Source: Epiperipatus broadwayi
Taxonomy: Eukaryota > Onychophora > Udeonychophora > Euonychophora > Peripatidae
Direction of reading: 5' to 3'
DNA: 64,000 bases
Assembly: GCA_028023455.1 (NCBI GenBank)
Contig: JAQFVV010000207.1
Span: 124,001 to 188,000, forward strand
Shown in pieces: positions 45,797 to 57,382 of the stretch (positions within the stretch are counted from its first letter, which is position 1; every line of letters begins with the position of its first letter). The notes under the pieces were generated by a model. The model was not told the DNA's origin. It worked only from the letters and a program-made list of their open reading frames with translations, and searched no databases. The position numbers and the translations under genes were made by a program.

Positions 45797-46600
45797 CTAA
45801 GAAGCTCTCATACAAATTTAACAGTCCCAAGAATGTTTGAAGCTTTTTCATGTTTCTGGGTTTGCTGTCATTTTTTATGGCTTTTACCTTTTCTGGGTCT
45901 GGGTGGCATCCACTTGCAGTTACTATATGTCCGAGAAATTGTAATTTTCTTTGCAGGCCACATGTATTTTTTCACATTTAATTCAGCTTTAGCTTGGTCT
46001 AGCTTCACAAAAACCTTATCCACATACTTTTCATGCTCATTTTTTGTTTCAGCAATGCTGATATCATCCAGATACAGGATTACTCAATCCATTGATCGAA
46101 ACAACATATCCATTTTTGCTTGGAACATATTTGGTGCAATCATTATTCCATATGATAATTTATTGTCCTTGTATAAGCCCTTGGGTGTCATTAATGTGAG
46201 TAGCTCCAGTCTCCATAGTTACTAGAATCTGATGTAAAGCCATTTTCAAATCCAATTTTGAAAAGTAGTTTGTCTTCTATAATAATGACAACACTTCTCA
46301 CACATTTGAACCAGGGTAAGCTTCCTTATTTATTTTTTTATTTATCATAAGGTGATAATCTCCATATAGCCATATACTACTGTCTGATTTCATTATCATC
46401 ATGATAGGGGTTGCCCACAATGACTTCCATAGGTGTAAGAACTCCTTTGTCTACAAGATCATTTAGTTCTTTCTCTACCTTTTCTCTTATTACAAGTGGC
46501 ACTTTTTGTGGTTTACATATAATTCTCTTTGCATCTTTTATTAGTTCAATATCCATTGGTCTAGTCCTAAATTCTGCCAGTCTGGGCATAAACAATTCTG
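45790..46600 (-). pseudogene. Reverse transcriptase of gypsy 2
   Basis: Broken frames. The catalytic YLDD is at 46074-46063 on the minus strand, in the reading LYLDDISIAETKNEHEKYV, followed by FVKLDQAKAELN and KLQTFLGLLNLYESFL (about 45850-45800). The upstream block VIREKVEKELNDLVDKGVLTP (about 46500-46430) is the usual RT start. Frameshifts separate these blocks. Confidence 0.85.
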
Positions 46601-46970
46601 GATATTGGTTTTTTATGGTAGTTTTTATACGGACCTTTTTAAATATTTCTACATATATTCCTAAAGCTGCAAACCAATTTCTGCCTAATAGTGGGCTATT
46701 ATCCTTATTAACTACATATAATTTTAGGAACTTATGTCTTGTGTTCAGCATTACTGACATGGTAGCTTTCCCTTGAATAAGCACTCTATTTCTGTTTATA
46801 TCCGTGACTAACACATCTGCTTTCTATAGCTTTAGCTTATAATTCCAGTCTTTTGCAATCTCCATCTGACAAAGTGGCACTGCTGTTGACTTCCATTGAC
46901 AACTGTTTATTGCAAACTTCCAGTTCTACACTAATGTTATCCTATTTTTTGTTGTTACTCATGGTAGCAT
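46601..46970 (-). pseudogene. Protease region of gypsy 2
   Basis: KFLKLYVVNKDNSPLLGRNWFAALGI has the 'PLLGRNWF' block that ends retropepsins. The active-site region near 46880 reads SMEVNSSATLSD, where DTGA or DSGA is expected, so the catalytic Asp is replaced by N and the Gly by S. A stop and frameshift lie between the two parts. Confidence 0.8.
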
Positions 46971-49900
46971 TGATAGTCTAACAAAAGAAAAGTTGATATT
47001 TTATAGTGGATTGAGATGTTTCAATAGGGCGTCCATGTTGTGGGCCAATTCTAAGTAAAATTGAATTTCCTAAGTATAATTTCACTATTTTCTAAGTACA
47101 ATCTTCTTTGTGTGACACATTACAAGCCAATTGTAACTAAATAAAAGTCAATTCTAACAAATGAAAAGTTATGCTTTATTTTGTTAATTTTATAAAAACT
47201 TATTTAATTGACATAAAAGGTATTTTGTGATCTTTCGATTGGTCATCCACATTGTATTTCAAATAGAACTAAAATGATTGGAAGAGCTTACAAATATCAC
47301 ATATATTATTGGACCGTTTAAGCTGATTATAACTTTATTCTAACAAATGAGAATTTTTATTCAAATGGTCGCACATCCACATTATGAATTAATGGTACTA
47401 TATTTAAATCTATATGGAATTTAAACACTTGCAGTTAAATTGCAAGCCAATTGTAACATTTTAAGGATGGATGGGTGGATGCTTCATTATTCCCAGCTAA
47501 CACTATTTCTAAAGCCTACTAGGATGATGATGATGGTACTGAACATCTATAATCTTAATTGCCAGGGCGCCAAATTGCAACTTTAATAAAATATAAAGGT
47601 TAAATCTTACTTCATTAATTTTTAATAATAATATTTAATGAATGAGTTAATAAATAATTAATCAATTCAGAGAGCACTGCGAATGCATTAAAATTGATCT
47701 TTGTTCTTGGTTATTCTCAGCACAGTCCCCATTCACCATCATTAAAGCTACAATTAAATTTTATTCTTATTACAAAGTTCTATATCCATCTCCACCTTCC
47801 TGATCTACCTCTCCATCAACTTCACATCCATAGGTCTATTACACCATTATCTATTTCTTATTAAATTTTACATTCTGCTAGCTCATTTCTCCCATTATAA
47901 TCTCTTCTCAGGGTTTTTTAGAACAATTAGGTGTGGAAATTGAATAAGCTGCAGCAGATTATTGGTGATAAACACTCCTCCCATGATCACCTCCAAGGTG
48001 ATCTTGGGCTGTCTTTAATGTAGTTTAATATCTATTTACATTAAAGCTTGGAATAATTTAAGCTTATTAAATCTTTTAGAAATATATTCTAAACATATTT
48101 ACAATTATAACAAAATTATAAAGAACTGCATCTAGAGAGGTGTTTGAATACAACGGATGGGGAAAGGATTTTATGCCCACCCCTGCACTTGCTATCACTC
48201 AATAACTATTCCTATTCATAATTTATATTTCACTTATATTAACTTATTTGGTAATTCTAAATATCAGAAATTAACCATTTTTAAATAATATTACAGCATA
48301 TTTATTTACGAAAATGAAGATTCAAATATTCATAATAATATATTGATGTATGATTGGATTGAGATGTCTAGATAATAATAACCCACAAAAACATTGAGAC
48401 ATACGCAAATTTTATTTAAAACAAATCACAAAGTTTATTGATAGATTACAAATCAATACAGAATATATACCCATTCGCTTGATGACTGACATAGCTTTCC
48501 CCCTATTTTACAACCGTATTATGATATGTATAAAAAGAAAATCTAAACACATAACTATGCCTAAATCAATGGATAATATCAATAAGTTTAAAATATCAGT
48601 ATTCACTTCGTAATTATTGAGGAATTATGATTACCATGGAGTAATATTAATATTAAATAAAAAATATTATTTACCTTCGCATATATTATATTTTTGCTTT
48701 TATTTTATCCTAGATACAGCGAATACCAAATTTCTTCCTGTGTTTAATGCTTTTCAAATTACTGATTACTGATATGTTTTATAGATAATTCCTTCCCTAA
48801 TTAAATTAATAATTCTATTTAACTATTTTGAATTAACATTCCTTTGCAAATTTTTTAATCTTATCCTATCATTCTGATCGAACATCCTTTTGCCCTAATT
48901 TTTACAACAGAGATACCTTATGAATGGTTGGACTAAGTCAATGCAAATAAATCAGCATCTAGATCGATCATCATCATAGTGCACACACTCTATACTCATG
49001 TTCTTATGACATAATAATATTTTAATAATATTGCCTTTCCAGCGAAGTTCTCATCTGGCTGTGAAAATATTTATTAGATAATTTCATATACGCATTGCTT
49101 ACGCTTAAACATTCTTAGGTTTTATTTAACCTTTAATTTCACATTTATTATCTGTATTACTTTTGGCTTGAATTGATACATTAAACTAGATCAGCAAAAC
49201 AATATTCAAGTACACCAATCGCACATACATTATCTGCATTCATCCTGACATCAAATTGAGTTTACGATCTTGTATTCAACATTTATAACTAATGCTTATC
49301 ATAGCTATCTTTCATACAACCATAAGGAATATCAAACATTAACATGAGGCAGGCAGTGACCTGAATAAGAGAAAACCTTTTCATTAAGGTTGAGATATGT
49401 TAGGATTTTTATTGCTAGTCATATAAAAAGGCTCAGGTGTACCTATTGCCTCTGGCCATTAATACAGAAACCTTCTTACAGTGTAGAGAATAATCAAGTG
49501 GGAAAAACTCTTAACATAAATATCTTAGTGAGCTAGACTTCACTGGCTTGGTGGAGACTTCTGTCTATCCACATTACATACAGATCAAAACATCAACTTC
49601 TACAAGTAAAACTTTCATATCTTTAATATTTTGGTGAATTAGTGCACTGGAATATGAGCCAATAAATTTTCTAAGCATTAATCAGCTTGTATCTGGCCTT
49701 AAATTTATGATAACAATAATAAGACATAATAAGAAATGCATATTAAAATTTTAAAACCATTTCCATGCACTTTTATAAGAAAATGATGCTGTTTTAGCTC
49801 AATAGTCATGCAATTTTATAAGTCTAAGCATTTGACAATAACTTCTGATACGATTCATTCAAAACATTTCCCTTAATAATGATCTCTCTTGTTTTTTCTT

Positions 49901-51880
49901 TTTTTTCAAAAAAAATGTTTGTAAAGCATTTTAAATAAGGCACATCAGAATGACATTCACCTATCCCCAAAATGACAATGATAGCAAAAGCATTTAAAAT
50001 AAATACATAAAAAATCATCTGATATCAATATCAACTACCCCCAAAATAACACAATTATAATTATAACATGAATTAATTTTAAAATGGATATACATGATAA
50101 ACATAAAGAAAGAAATTCTTTTTTTTCTAGATAAATGTCCTACATAAATTGCGAATAATAAAAAAAAATATATACTTATATAGAGTTCTTTGCAAGTGTC
50201 CGTCAGGTTCTTAGTTTCCATTTTTCCCTTTTATTTTCCTCCTTAATTTGTTTGTATGAGGGCATGAGTCTATTTAGCAAAAAGTTCTTGTGATGGGGTT
50301 TGATTCCTATGCCATCAGATATATAATTTTTATACCACTGAAACAAATTCCTCATTTTTAATTTTATTTAGATTACCATTAGACAGCACTCATTTAAATT
50401 TTCCAAGATATAAGTCCATTTCTGATTGTCTTTTTCCCTCTTTAAATTCATTTTTATATTCAAATGGAATGCTCTTTATATATGATATCAAACTTCTAGG
50501 TTTTACGTTTTACCATTTGCTGATCAAATCATGACCACTGGCTAACTTCCGGAGCATAAATATGTGTGCCCACTTAAAATTTATTCAATAACATTGTCTT
50601 TTCTTAATACAATGTTAAATTTAGCAAAGTTGTTTTCAAGAGACAAAAGGGTAATTATAAACTATTTATTTTTTCCAAAAGAAAAATTATTTCTTTCAAA
50701 TTTTATCACACAGTTTCTCTATAACATCAATAAAAGAAAAACTTGCAAGCAGAAAGTTTCAAATAGACTAGCCCTCTACTTTACAACACAGCAGAGCTTT
50801 TATAGAGTATCCTTTTTTTTCACCCTCCTGCTTCCCCCTATTATGAAATTGTATTGACCCTAATTATGGTCATTCTCTTTTCTTAATTAATTGATTCTTG
50901 TTTCTTTTTGTCTCTGGTTACTTTTAATGTTTTGCTCTTTTAGAAAAACCATGCCAAATTCACAACTGCATTCTAACAGATGATCACCAATTAATTCTAC
51001 ATTCAACAGATATAATTACCAATTAATTTCACACTCAACAGACCATCATCTGTTAATTGTACACTTAAATTCCTTGATGAAATTTATATCATTTAAATGG
51101 CTCTGATAATTTACTTGGTAATGCAACACCCATGAAACCCATGTTAAAAGTAAATAACAGAAAGCTCTCTTCCCCTTTTACTTTTTCCATTAAATAATGA
51201 AACAAAATGTACATTGCATCCAGCTTCAAACCCAGTATTTTGAACTAATTTTTGGCTGCTAATAATAAACTATTCAAAAATGACTTAATTTCTTTTTTTA
51301 GACTTCCTTACAAAATGATAAGGAATATTTTTTTAATTGTGAACTTTACAATTAAATCCACAATTAGATTAAATACACACACATGTCGCATGTATACAAT
51401 TCTTTAATTAAACCTATTTAATATTTTAACCTTTAATTATTATAACTATTATTTTTTATAGTTTAATCTCATGAACTATTTATTTTATAACTTATTAGTA
51501 TAAAATTATGACCATCCATTATTCCTATCTAACATAGTTTCAAAAGTCACACATTTCCTCCTTCTTTTCACTCAACTGTCAAATGATGTATAAATCTTGC
51601 TTTTCTAAAAATATATTTTTAATATTAAATTGACCCATAAATTAAAATAAAATAATCTTTTGGTTAGAAATATTTTAATGATAAATTTTCAGATTGCCTA
51701 CCAAGTAAAACGTACCCAATCCTTATAAATATGGATTCAAACCTAGTCTTGGCTAAAAATTTTGTTTATTAAGAAAAAATATATACAAAATATGAGGAAA
51801 TTTTTATATTAAGTCTTATCTTCCATAATTAACTCAAAATGAAGTCTTGGAAAAATCCAAGGGCTACAATAGATAAATTA
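46971..51880. other. Insertion between gag and protease of gypsy 2
   Basis: About 4.9 kb with no long frame. On the minus strand, 47969-47574 could be an LTR (TGTTTATC...GTTGCA), with GGAGGTGATCATGGGAGGAG (PPT-like) on its 5' side and TTTGGCGCCCTGGC (PBS-like) three bases after its 3' end, that is, another LTR element nested or in tandem; no partner LTR was found. 47120-47480 has repeated phrases (CAAGCCAATTGTAAC twice, TTCTAACAAATGA twice). The rest is featureless AT-rich DNA. Confidence 0.4.
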
Positions 51881-51899
51881 AGTTCTACCCCCTCCATAA

Positions 51900-52653
51900 A
51901 AGTAATTTCTTTCTCAGAGATTCACCATCTTTGAAATGACAGATGGCAGATAAGTGCCCTCTTGTGTTAAAAATCCTACACCCTTTGTCTTTATATGTGC
52001 AAACATTTTTAAACTGTTCTATTTTCCCACAGCAATTATATTTTTATTGCTTACTGTGGCAGTTGGAGGTCGTGATATTATCTTTTTTTTCTTTCTTTAC
52101 TAAATGATATTTTTTTGAGATTTTTGCTGTATTATACTCTAATGCCATATTTAACATGGCCTCTGAATTTTTCCATGGTGGTTTTTTAATTTAAATCTGG
52201 ATCACTTAAAACCATTTCCCCAAATTTATTATCTGTCATGCCATATAGGAATTGTTCTTATAAAGAGTCATTTATTTCCTGCCCAAATTTGTAATCCTTA
52301 GCTAATTTTCTCAATGCAAGGTCAAACAAAATCTATGTATTTTTCCTGCAGTAATTGCATTCTATTTCTTAGTCTAAGATGTCCTATCCATTTTGCAGTC
52401 TTCAGGATGAAATATGCATATAGCCTCTCTATGAATTCATGACAGGACAGGTCTTCCAGACATTTTGGATCGGTAAGCCTGTTTGCCAGTTGTATCATGT
52501 CTTGTCCCATGAAATATAAAAGTGTAGCAATTTTATAGTGGTTATCTTTGATTTTATTTATGAAGAAATGATATTCCACTTGTGTTAAATACATTTTCAG
52601 GAGTCACTGTTATTCACATTGAACTCATGTATTGTTGGAGCACCTGTTGCCAT
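51900..52653 (-). pseudogene. gag of gypsy 2
   Basis: ATG at 52653: MATGAPTIHEFNVNNSDS, then a one-base loss and a stop where Trp is usual, and the frame 52594-52322 starting MYLTQVEYHFFINKIKDN. The middle (ATLLYFMGQDMIQLANRL, CHEFIERLYAYF) follows the gypsy gag pattern. Two decayed zinc knuckles lie at about 52060-51930: NCHSKQ(stop)KYNCCGKIEQFKNVC and CRIFNTRGHLSAIC. Stops and frameshifts are many. It would form the particle and package RNA. Confidence 0.8.
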
Positions 52654-52687
52654 GTTTTCTTTTTTCAAATTTTTCTATGTCTTGCTT

Positions 52688-52723
52688 TGCTTACAGTTTA
52701 ATCCTGTCATGACTGCACCACTC
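52688..52723 (-). promoter_or_regulatory. Primer-binding site of gypsy 2
   Basis: Minus strand after the LTR CATAGCA: GAG then TGGTGCAGTCATGACAGG. Shares TGGTGCAGT with gypsy 1, consistent with related elements using the same primer tRNA. Confidence 0.7.
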
Positions 52724-53174
52724 TGCTATGTCTGAGGGTTTCTCTCTTTTAGAAACCAGTCAGAAGGTGTAAAATAACTTAAGCACACAATTTAGTTTAT
52801 ACACAAATTTTAATAACGTATAAATATAATAAATCCCTAAAATATTTACATATCTAATAAACACTTATAATCCATCGTGAATTTAACATTAGAAAAGTTT
52901 AACTAGTTATTTACAGATTAATCTATACATAGATTTCACTTTACCATTTTCATTATGTCTTCTTCTTGGAGTCTTATATTTATCCAAGGCATTAGACTAA
53001 ACTGCATAGGGAAACCAGGACACAAGTAAGAAAAAACAGTTCTCCTTGCTATTTATATTTGAATACTTATCAGTCACTTTTGTCCAGGCCAGATAAATAA
53101 TAGTATTACATTTATTTAGCAGAGTCTCACTATAAGCAGGTATATAGCTTTACGTTATACCTTCATACATAGCA
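52724..53174 (-). repeat. 5' LTR of gypsy 2
   Basis: 451 bp, same ends as the left LTR. Minus strand TATAAATAG near 53055. Differs from the other LTR by scattered substitutions and small indels. Confidence 0.95.
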
Positions 53175-53229
53175 TAGGTTTACAATTAAAATTTAGCTTG
53201 AAAAAAAAAGATAAACTTAGGAGAAAAGA

Positions 53230-53690
53230 GATATGGTGGACTATTTCCATCACCTATTTATTATTAAATGTTGACTATGTCTAGAAAATTTTAAACTTTG
53301 AATATAAACTTCTGAAACACCAACAACTTTTAAGAGGGACTGGGCTAGTCATTGCCAATATTAGAATAGGAGTCAACCTTACAACTTTAGATTCTTGAAT
53401 ATCAAGTTTTAGGATAACCCTCTAACCAAATGAGCTATTCTGTCAGGGGCAACAGATAGTAGAAATTATCTTTGAGGGTGGATTCAAATCCTAATCTCTC
53501 TCTTTTTTTTTACATTAATTGTTTTTCTACGAGCAAGGTTAATTAGAGGCTTCCAGACATTATGTTTTACCACACTGGGTTGACTTATAGAATTGTTTTT
53601 CATTGTCATAAGAGCAGCTTCTTTGATTTTTTTTCTTTAAACCTTTTCCTTTTTATCCAATATTTATATATTTTCTCAATTGAAATTGGA
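53230..53690 (-). mobile_element. PLE 3' end, minus arm
   Basis: Minus strand: NILDKKEKV near 53650, KEAALMTM, SISQPSVVKHNVWKPLIN and LARRK near 53540, the tail of the PLE protein after the GIY-YIG fold; then the tRNA-like block (53447-53362) and the terminal tail to about 53235. Head to head with the next feature. Less decayed at its C-terminal block than the 2.5-kb copy. Confidence 0.65.
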
Positions 53691-53734
53691 TCCTGAGGAT
53701 TTAAATCAACTCTCATACATAAGTATATAATATT

Positions 53735-54055
53735 TCTACTAATTGTTGCCTTTGACAGAATAGCTCAGTTGGTTAAAACATTGCCTCAAAATTCGATATT
53801 TAAGAATCTAATGGTGTGAGTTCAATTCCTATGCTAATATTGTCAAGGGTCAAACCAACACACTTTAAGAAGAGTGGAGAATGACACTATTTGAAATGGT
53901 GTGTTCTGTGTTATTACTAACCTTTGTTTGTATTTAAAAAGTTTAAATAAAGTTTAAAATTTTCCATACATTCAACATTCAATGATAGATGATTGAAGGA
54001 ATGCAATATATTATCACATCTAATATATCATCATCACAAACCTTCAGGCAAATAT
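53735..54055 (+). mobile_element. PLE 3' end, plus arm
   Basis: Begins just before the tRNA-like block (53754-53835: TAGCTCAGTTGGTTAAAACA as A box, GAGTTCAATTCC as B box). A hammerhead-like hairpin follows (53843-53935): stem strands AACACAC/GTGTGTT are perfect; AGAGTG/CACTAT form stem II; TGAAATG stands where CGAAACG is expected, and TTTAAGA where CTGANGA is expected. Ends near 54055 with the PLE terminus (complement of GGTTTGTGATGATG). No coding part. Confidence 0.6.
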
Positions 54056-54471
54056 TAATCACAATTTATTTCTAAATAATAACTTTTCTACTGCACTATA
54101 GACAACTGATCATGTTTTATTTAGGAAAATGGTAGAATGTCAGATACATGAGTTCAATATTGATGAATAACAGCCCAGCTCTCGCAGTCAATAAAATATT
54201 TGAGTTCTAGTGTTATTAACATAAACATTAAAAATAATATTAAATAACAAAAAATATGTGCATAAAAGATTAAGATATTTATTTTAAAAATAAAGCATTA
54301 GAAATAAAATATTTTTAATAAAATTAAAAAATGAGCAATCATTGAGAATGGATTATTTAATATATATTTCTTATAGGCTCAAGATTTTGCTTTCATTTAG
54401 TTGATAGACAACCATTCAGTATTGCTTGGTAAATGGGTATCAAGCTAATATATATATATATATATATATAG
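54056..54471. other. AT-rich DNA, ends in a TA run
   Basis: No gene. (TA)n at 54448-54470 directly before the LTR of element 4; insertion into a TA run would hide the target duplication. Confidence 0.5.
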
Positions 54472-57382
54472 TGAAGCAGATGATCTGATGCTCAGATCCT
54501 GCTTCACAGCCCACATCCAATCTCCTACCACCTAACCGTATTCAAACTCGTCCTTACGCACGTATACACATAACTAATAATATATTTCTTTACCCAATAG
54601 TATAAAATAATGTAAATGTATGGGTCTTAATTTAATATTTAATCTAATAATAATATTCTCATGTGCATGCGGGTGTAAATAATAAATATATATATATATA
54701 TATATATTTTAGTGTAGGAGATTGTGATTGAATTAATAGTATATTATATATATAAGATATTATATATGATACTTATTATATTTTTCATATATAAGTTTGT
54801 AGCCAGAAATGATGCAATCTTGTTAGTAAGTCTCTCGAAAAACAATAACTTGGAAGACCCTTTAGATTAAAATAGAAGATTACAAATTAGTAATAATAAA
54901 AGAAACCCATTAGTGGAAATTGTCCATGCTAGCTTGTTTTAAAATCACAAGATATATTTTAAAACAATCGTTCGAGAAACTGATAACAAACTTGCATTGT
55001 TTCAAACATCTTACCAGATAAGTGTATCCGGCCAAATGATTCTAAATGAAATCTAAGTGCTTAAACTGCCTCAGGTCCAGCAGTAGTTGCCTAGTTACAA
55101 ATTCAAATTAAAAGTATAAATACTGCTGGATTTGAATCCACGAAAAGAGGGGAGATCATTAAATAGCCATGCTGCTGAACATAATCCATGCCCGATGTAA
55201 TTTTCACACAATGTGTTGTGAGTAGTAAGTTTTGCTTTGTCCCTCCATTCTAACATGCTGATTCCATGAACAAAGCTTCCATACTCCATGCTACTGAACT
55301 TTACACATGTCTTTCCAATAAAATGAAGTGCTATCTCAAATCATCCTGCTACCCTAGATCTAGTGACAATACCAATGGACTGATTCCTAGTGAAATGCTT
55401 TTCTCAATCATCAAAGTAAAGAACCCAAACTGCTTATAATTCCTAAAATCCTGCCTTCTATGTAATGTGTATATTTTAAACTATATCTTTTAAATGTCTT
55501 CAAATATATATATATATATATATATATATTTGAAGATATATAAATAGTTATATATATATATATATATATATATATAACTAATCTATGCTAAGCCTCTTAT
55601 AAAATGTTTTTCTTTTATTTTATTTAAAAGCGGCCAATAATTTTTATTAACATTTTTACGTATTTATATTTTAAAGTTAATGGCAATAATATTCTAAAAT
55701 CACCAGCATATAACTTATTTTGTTTTCCCCACCCATCATATACTGGGTAAATAATTTATAATTGATAAAAACAAGTATTATTCGGCTTGCCCAGATGCTC
55801 GCAGTTTTAGAGAAATAAATTAATTATATTTTTCATGTTTACTGTTGAAAAACAGATTTGACATCTGTTTTTCCCATTCTCCTTCCTAAATAATGCGCTA
55901 TCTTTTATCTTTCAACTATATTATATATGTAAATTTCATCTTAGCTATTATGACCACCCTTTTTATTTTGCAATCAATTAATGTATTTCCACAAGGGCAT
56001 AAATCAACCAAAATTGAGTTTTAATGTGTAAAACGTAATGAATAATATTAAGTAATATAATGTAAAAGGGGGGGGGGACCTTAACCTTTTATTCTATATT
56101 TATATGTATAATTATTATTCCTGTTTGCTTAAAGTGAAGCCATGTCATTATGCTGAATAGTTCATCATTCGTAGGCAATAAATATGTCCCAATAATCTTC
56201 AATTTCAGAAGTATCTTTGTTTTATGAATAAGCGTTTAGTGCATAAAGGCCATTCTATTTTATATATATGTTCATGCTTCTTTATTACATGGAGGCAACC
56301 ACAACATCGGACCCCATCGTCATCTCAATGTCCTTGAACCAGGCTGTAAAACCACCCTGGGGACATCCTTGGTTCGTGCATGCTTTATACGGAGATCGCT
56401 CTGGAAAAACCAGCCCGATACTGACAAAGCCGACCATTCCTTGTCATCCAAGATTCGCCTGTACCTCATTCCAGGGAATCTGGACTCTTTTCGTTTGTAA
56501 AACTGACCCTGCGAAAGTTTGCAGAGGAAATTGGTCACTTCTTAGAATTCGTGAAGCACACTCCAGGATCCATAAAAAGGACCGATAATAAGTCACCATG
56601 CACGCACCACTTTTCCCTTATCATTTGCCCAGAAGTATTCATAAGCTGTAATGAAATGATTTTTTTAAACAAACATATGTCCCTTATTTTAATATAAGTA
56701 TTAATACGATAAATTTAGTATCGTTTGTGTAAATTGTTCATTACCCATCCCGTGCATTAATTATCTAAAATTCCCAGTTAACCGTCATATTAAATGTAAT
56801 CAAATATTATCTGTGTTAAAATTATTGTTTGAAGTAATCAAATGCTCTTTTCATTTCTCTGGGGGTGTGATAGCATTCTAATAATCTATTCTAATAGTGC
56901 TAATTTACCCAAACACTTACATATATTATTGGCATAGCCGCAATTATCATGTTATTGTATAAAATGATTCAAATAAATATCTATAATAATCCTGAGGTTC
57001 ACGTCAGGTAAATGACCCGACATAATTATTATTAATAAATCGTAAATATATATACATCAAACTCGAATCAGTGCTTTCTTTAGTTAAGATAAATATTAAG
57101 TTATTTCTTAAGCTTAAATATGACTAGATGATCTCCGCTCTACACATAATTAACATGCTCGTTATTAAGTTATTCTATCATGAGTTAGCCTTGAGTCTTT
57201 TGTGTCTCCGATGATCGATGCCGGCGGATGAGAAGTGGATTAATCGATGTCCTCGGGATTGTTGCTCATAATGTTATAGATCTGGGGAATAGGCAAATAG
57301 GGCAGAATTCATGAGTGCTCCTGACCTGTGTATCTTGCGCATGATTGGATTCAAGGTACTTTTGACTAGATGCTAGATCTTG
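54472..57382 (+). repeat. 5' LTR of element 4 (at least 2.9 kb)
   Basis: Starts with a hairpin: TGAAGCAG...CTGCTTCA enclosing GATCTGA-TGC-TCAGATC (54472-54506). The right boundary is not fixed, because the 3' LTR leaves the window at the position equal to 57382. A possible PBS, TGGTGCATCTACG, at 57438 would give an LTR of 2966 bp, but no CA end stands before it. (TA)n runs at 54683-54705, 55505-55530 and 55552-55576 differ from the 3' LTR. A less AT-rich block lies at 56270-56600, just after TTTTATATATATG (56257-56269), a possible TATA promoter. Confidence 0.85.

Larger units (their letters stand above)
43475..53174 (-). mobile_element. Ty3/gypsy LTR retrotransposon 2, interrupted
   Basis: Minus-strand element. 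LTRs 43475-43919 (445 bp) and 52724-53174 (451 bp) with perfect TGCTATG/CATAGCA ends, and a perfect 5-bp target duplication TAGGT (43470-43474 and 53175-53179). Gag lies by the right LTR; protease, RT, RNase H and integrase lie by the left LTR. About 4.9 kb of unrelated DNA (about 47000-51880) separates gag from protease, which explains the 9.7-kb length. Confidence 0.93.

Noticed and set aside
45785-46776. Plus-strand frames of 146 and 121 codons
   Set aside because: Antisense shadows of the gypsy 2 pol gene on the minus strand.
57190-57260. A third hammerhead (CCGATGA followed by GATGAG)
   Set aside because: The core CUGANGA and GAAA boxes are not both present and no stem I forms; it lies inside the element 4 LTR without such pairing in the other copy.
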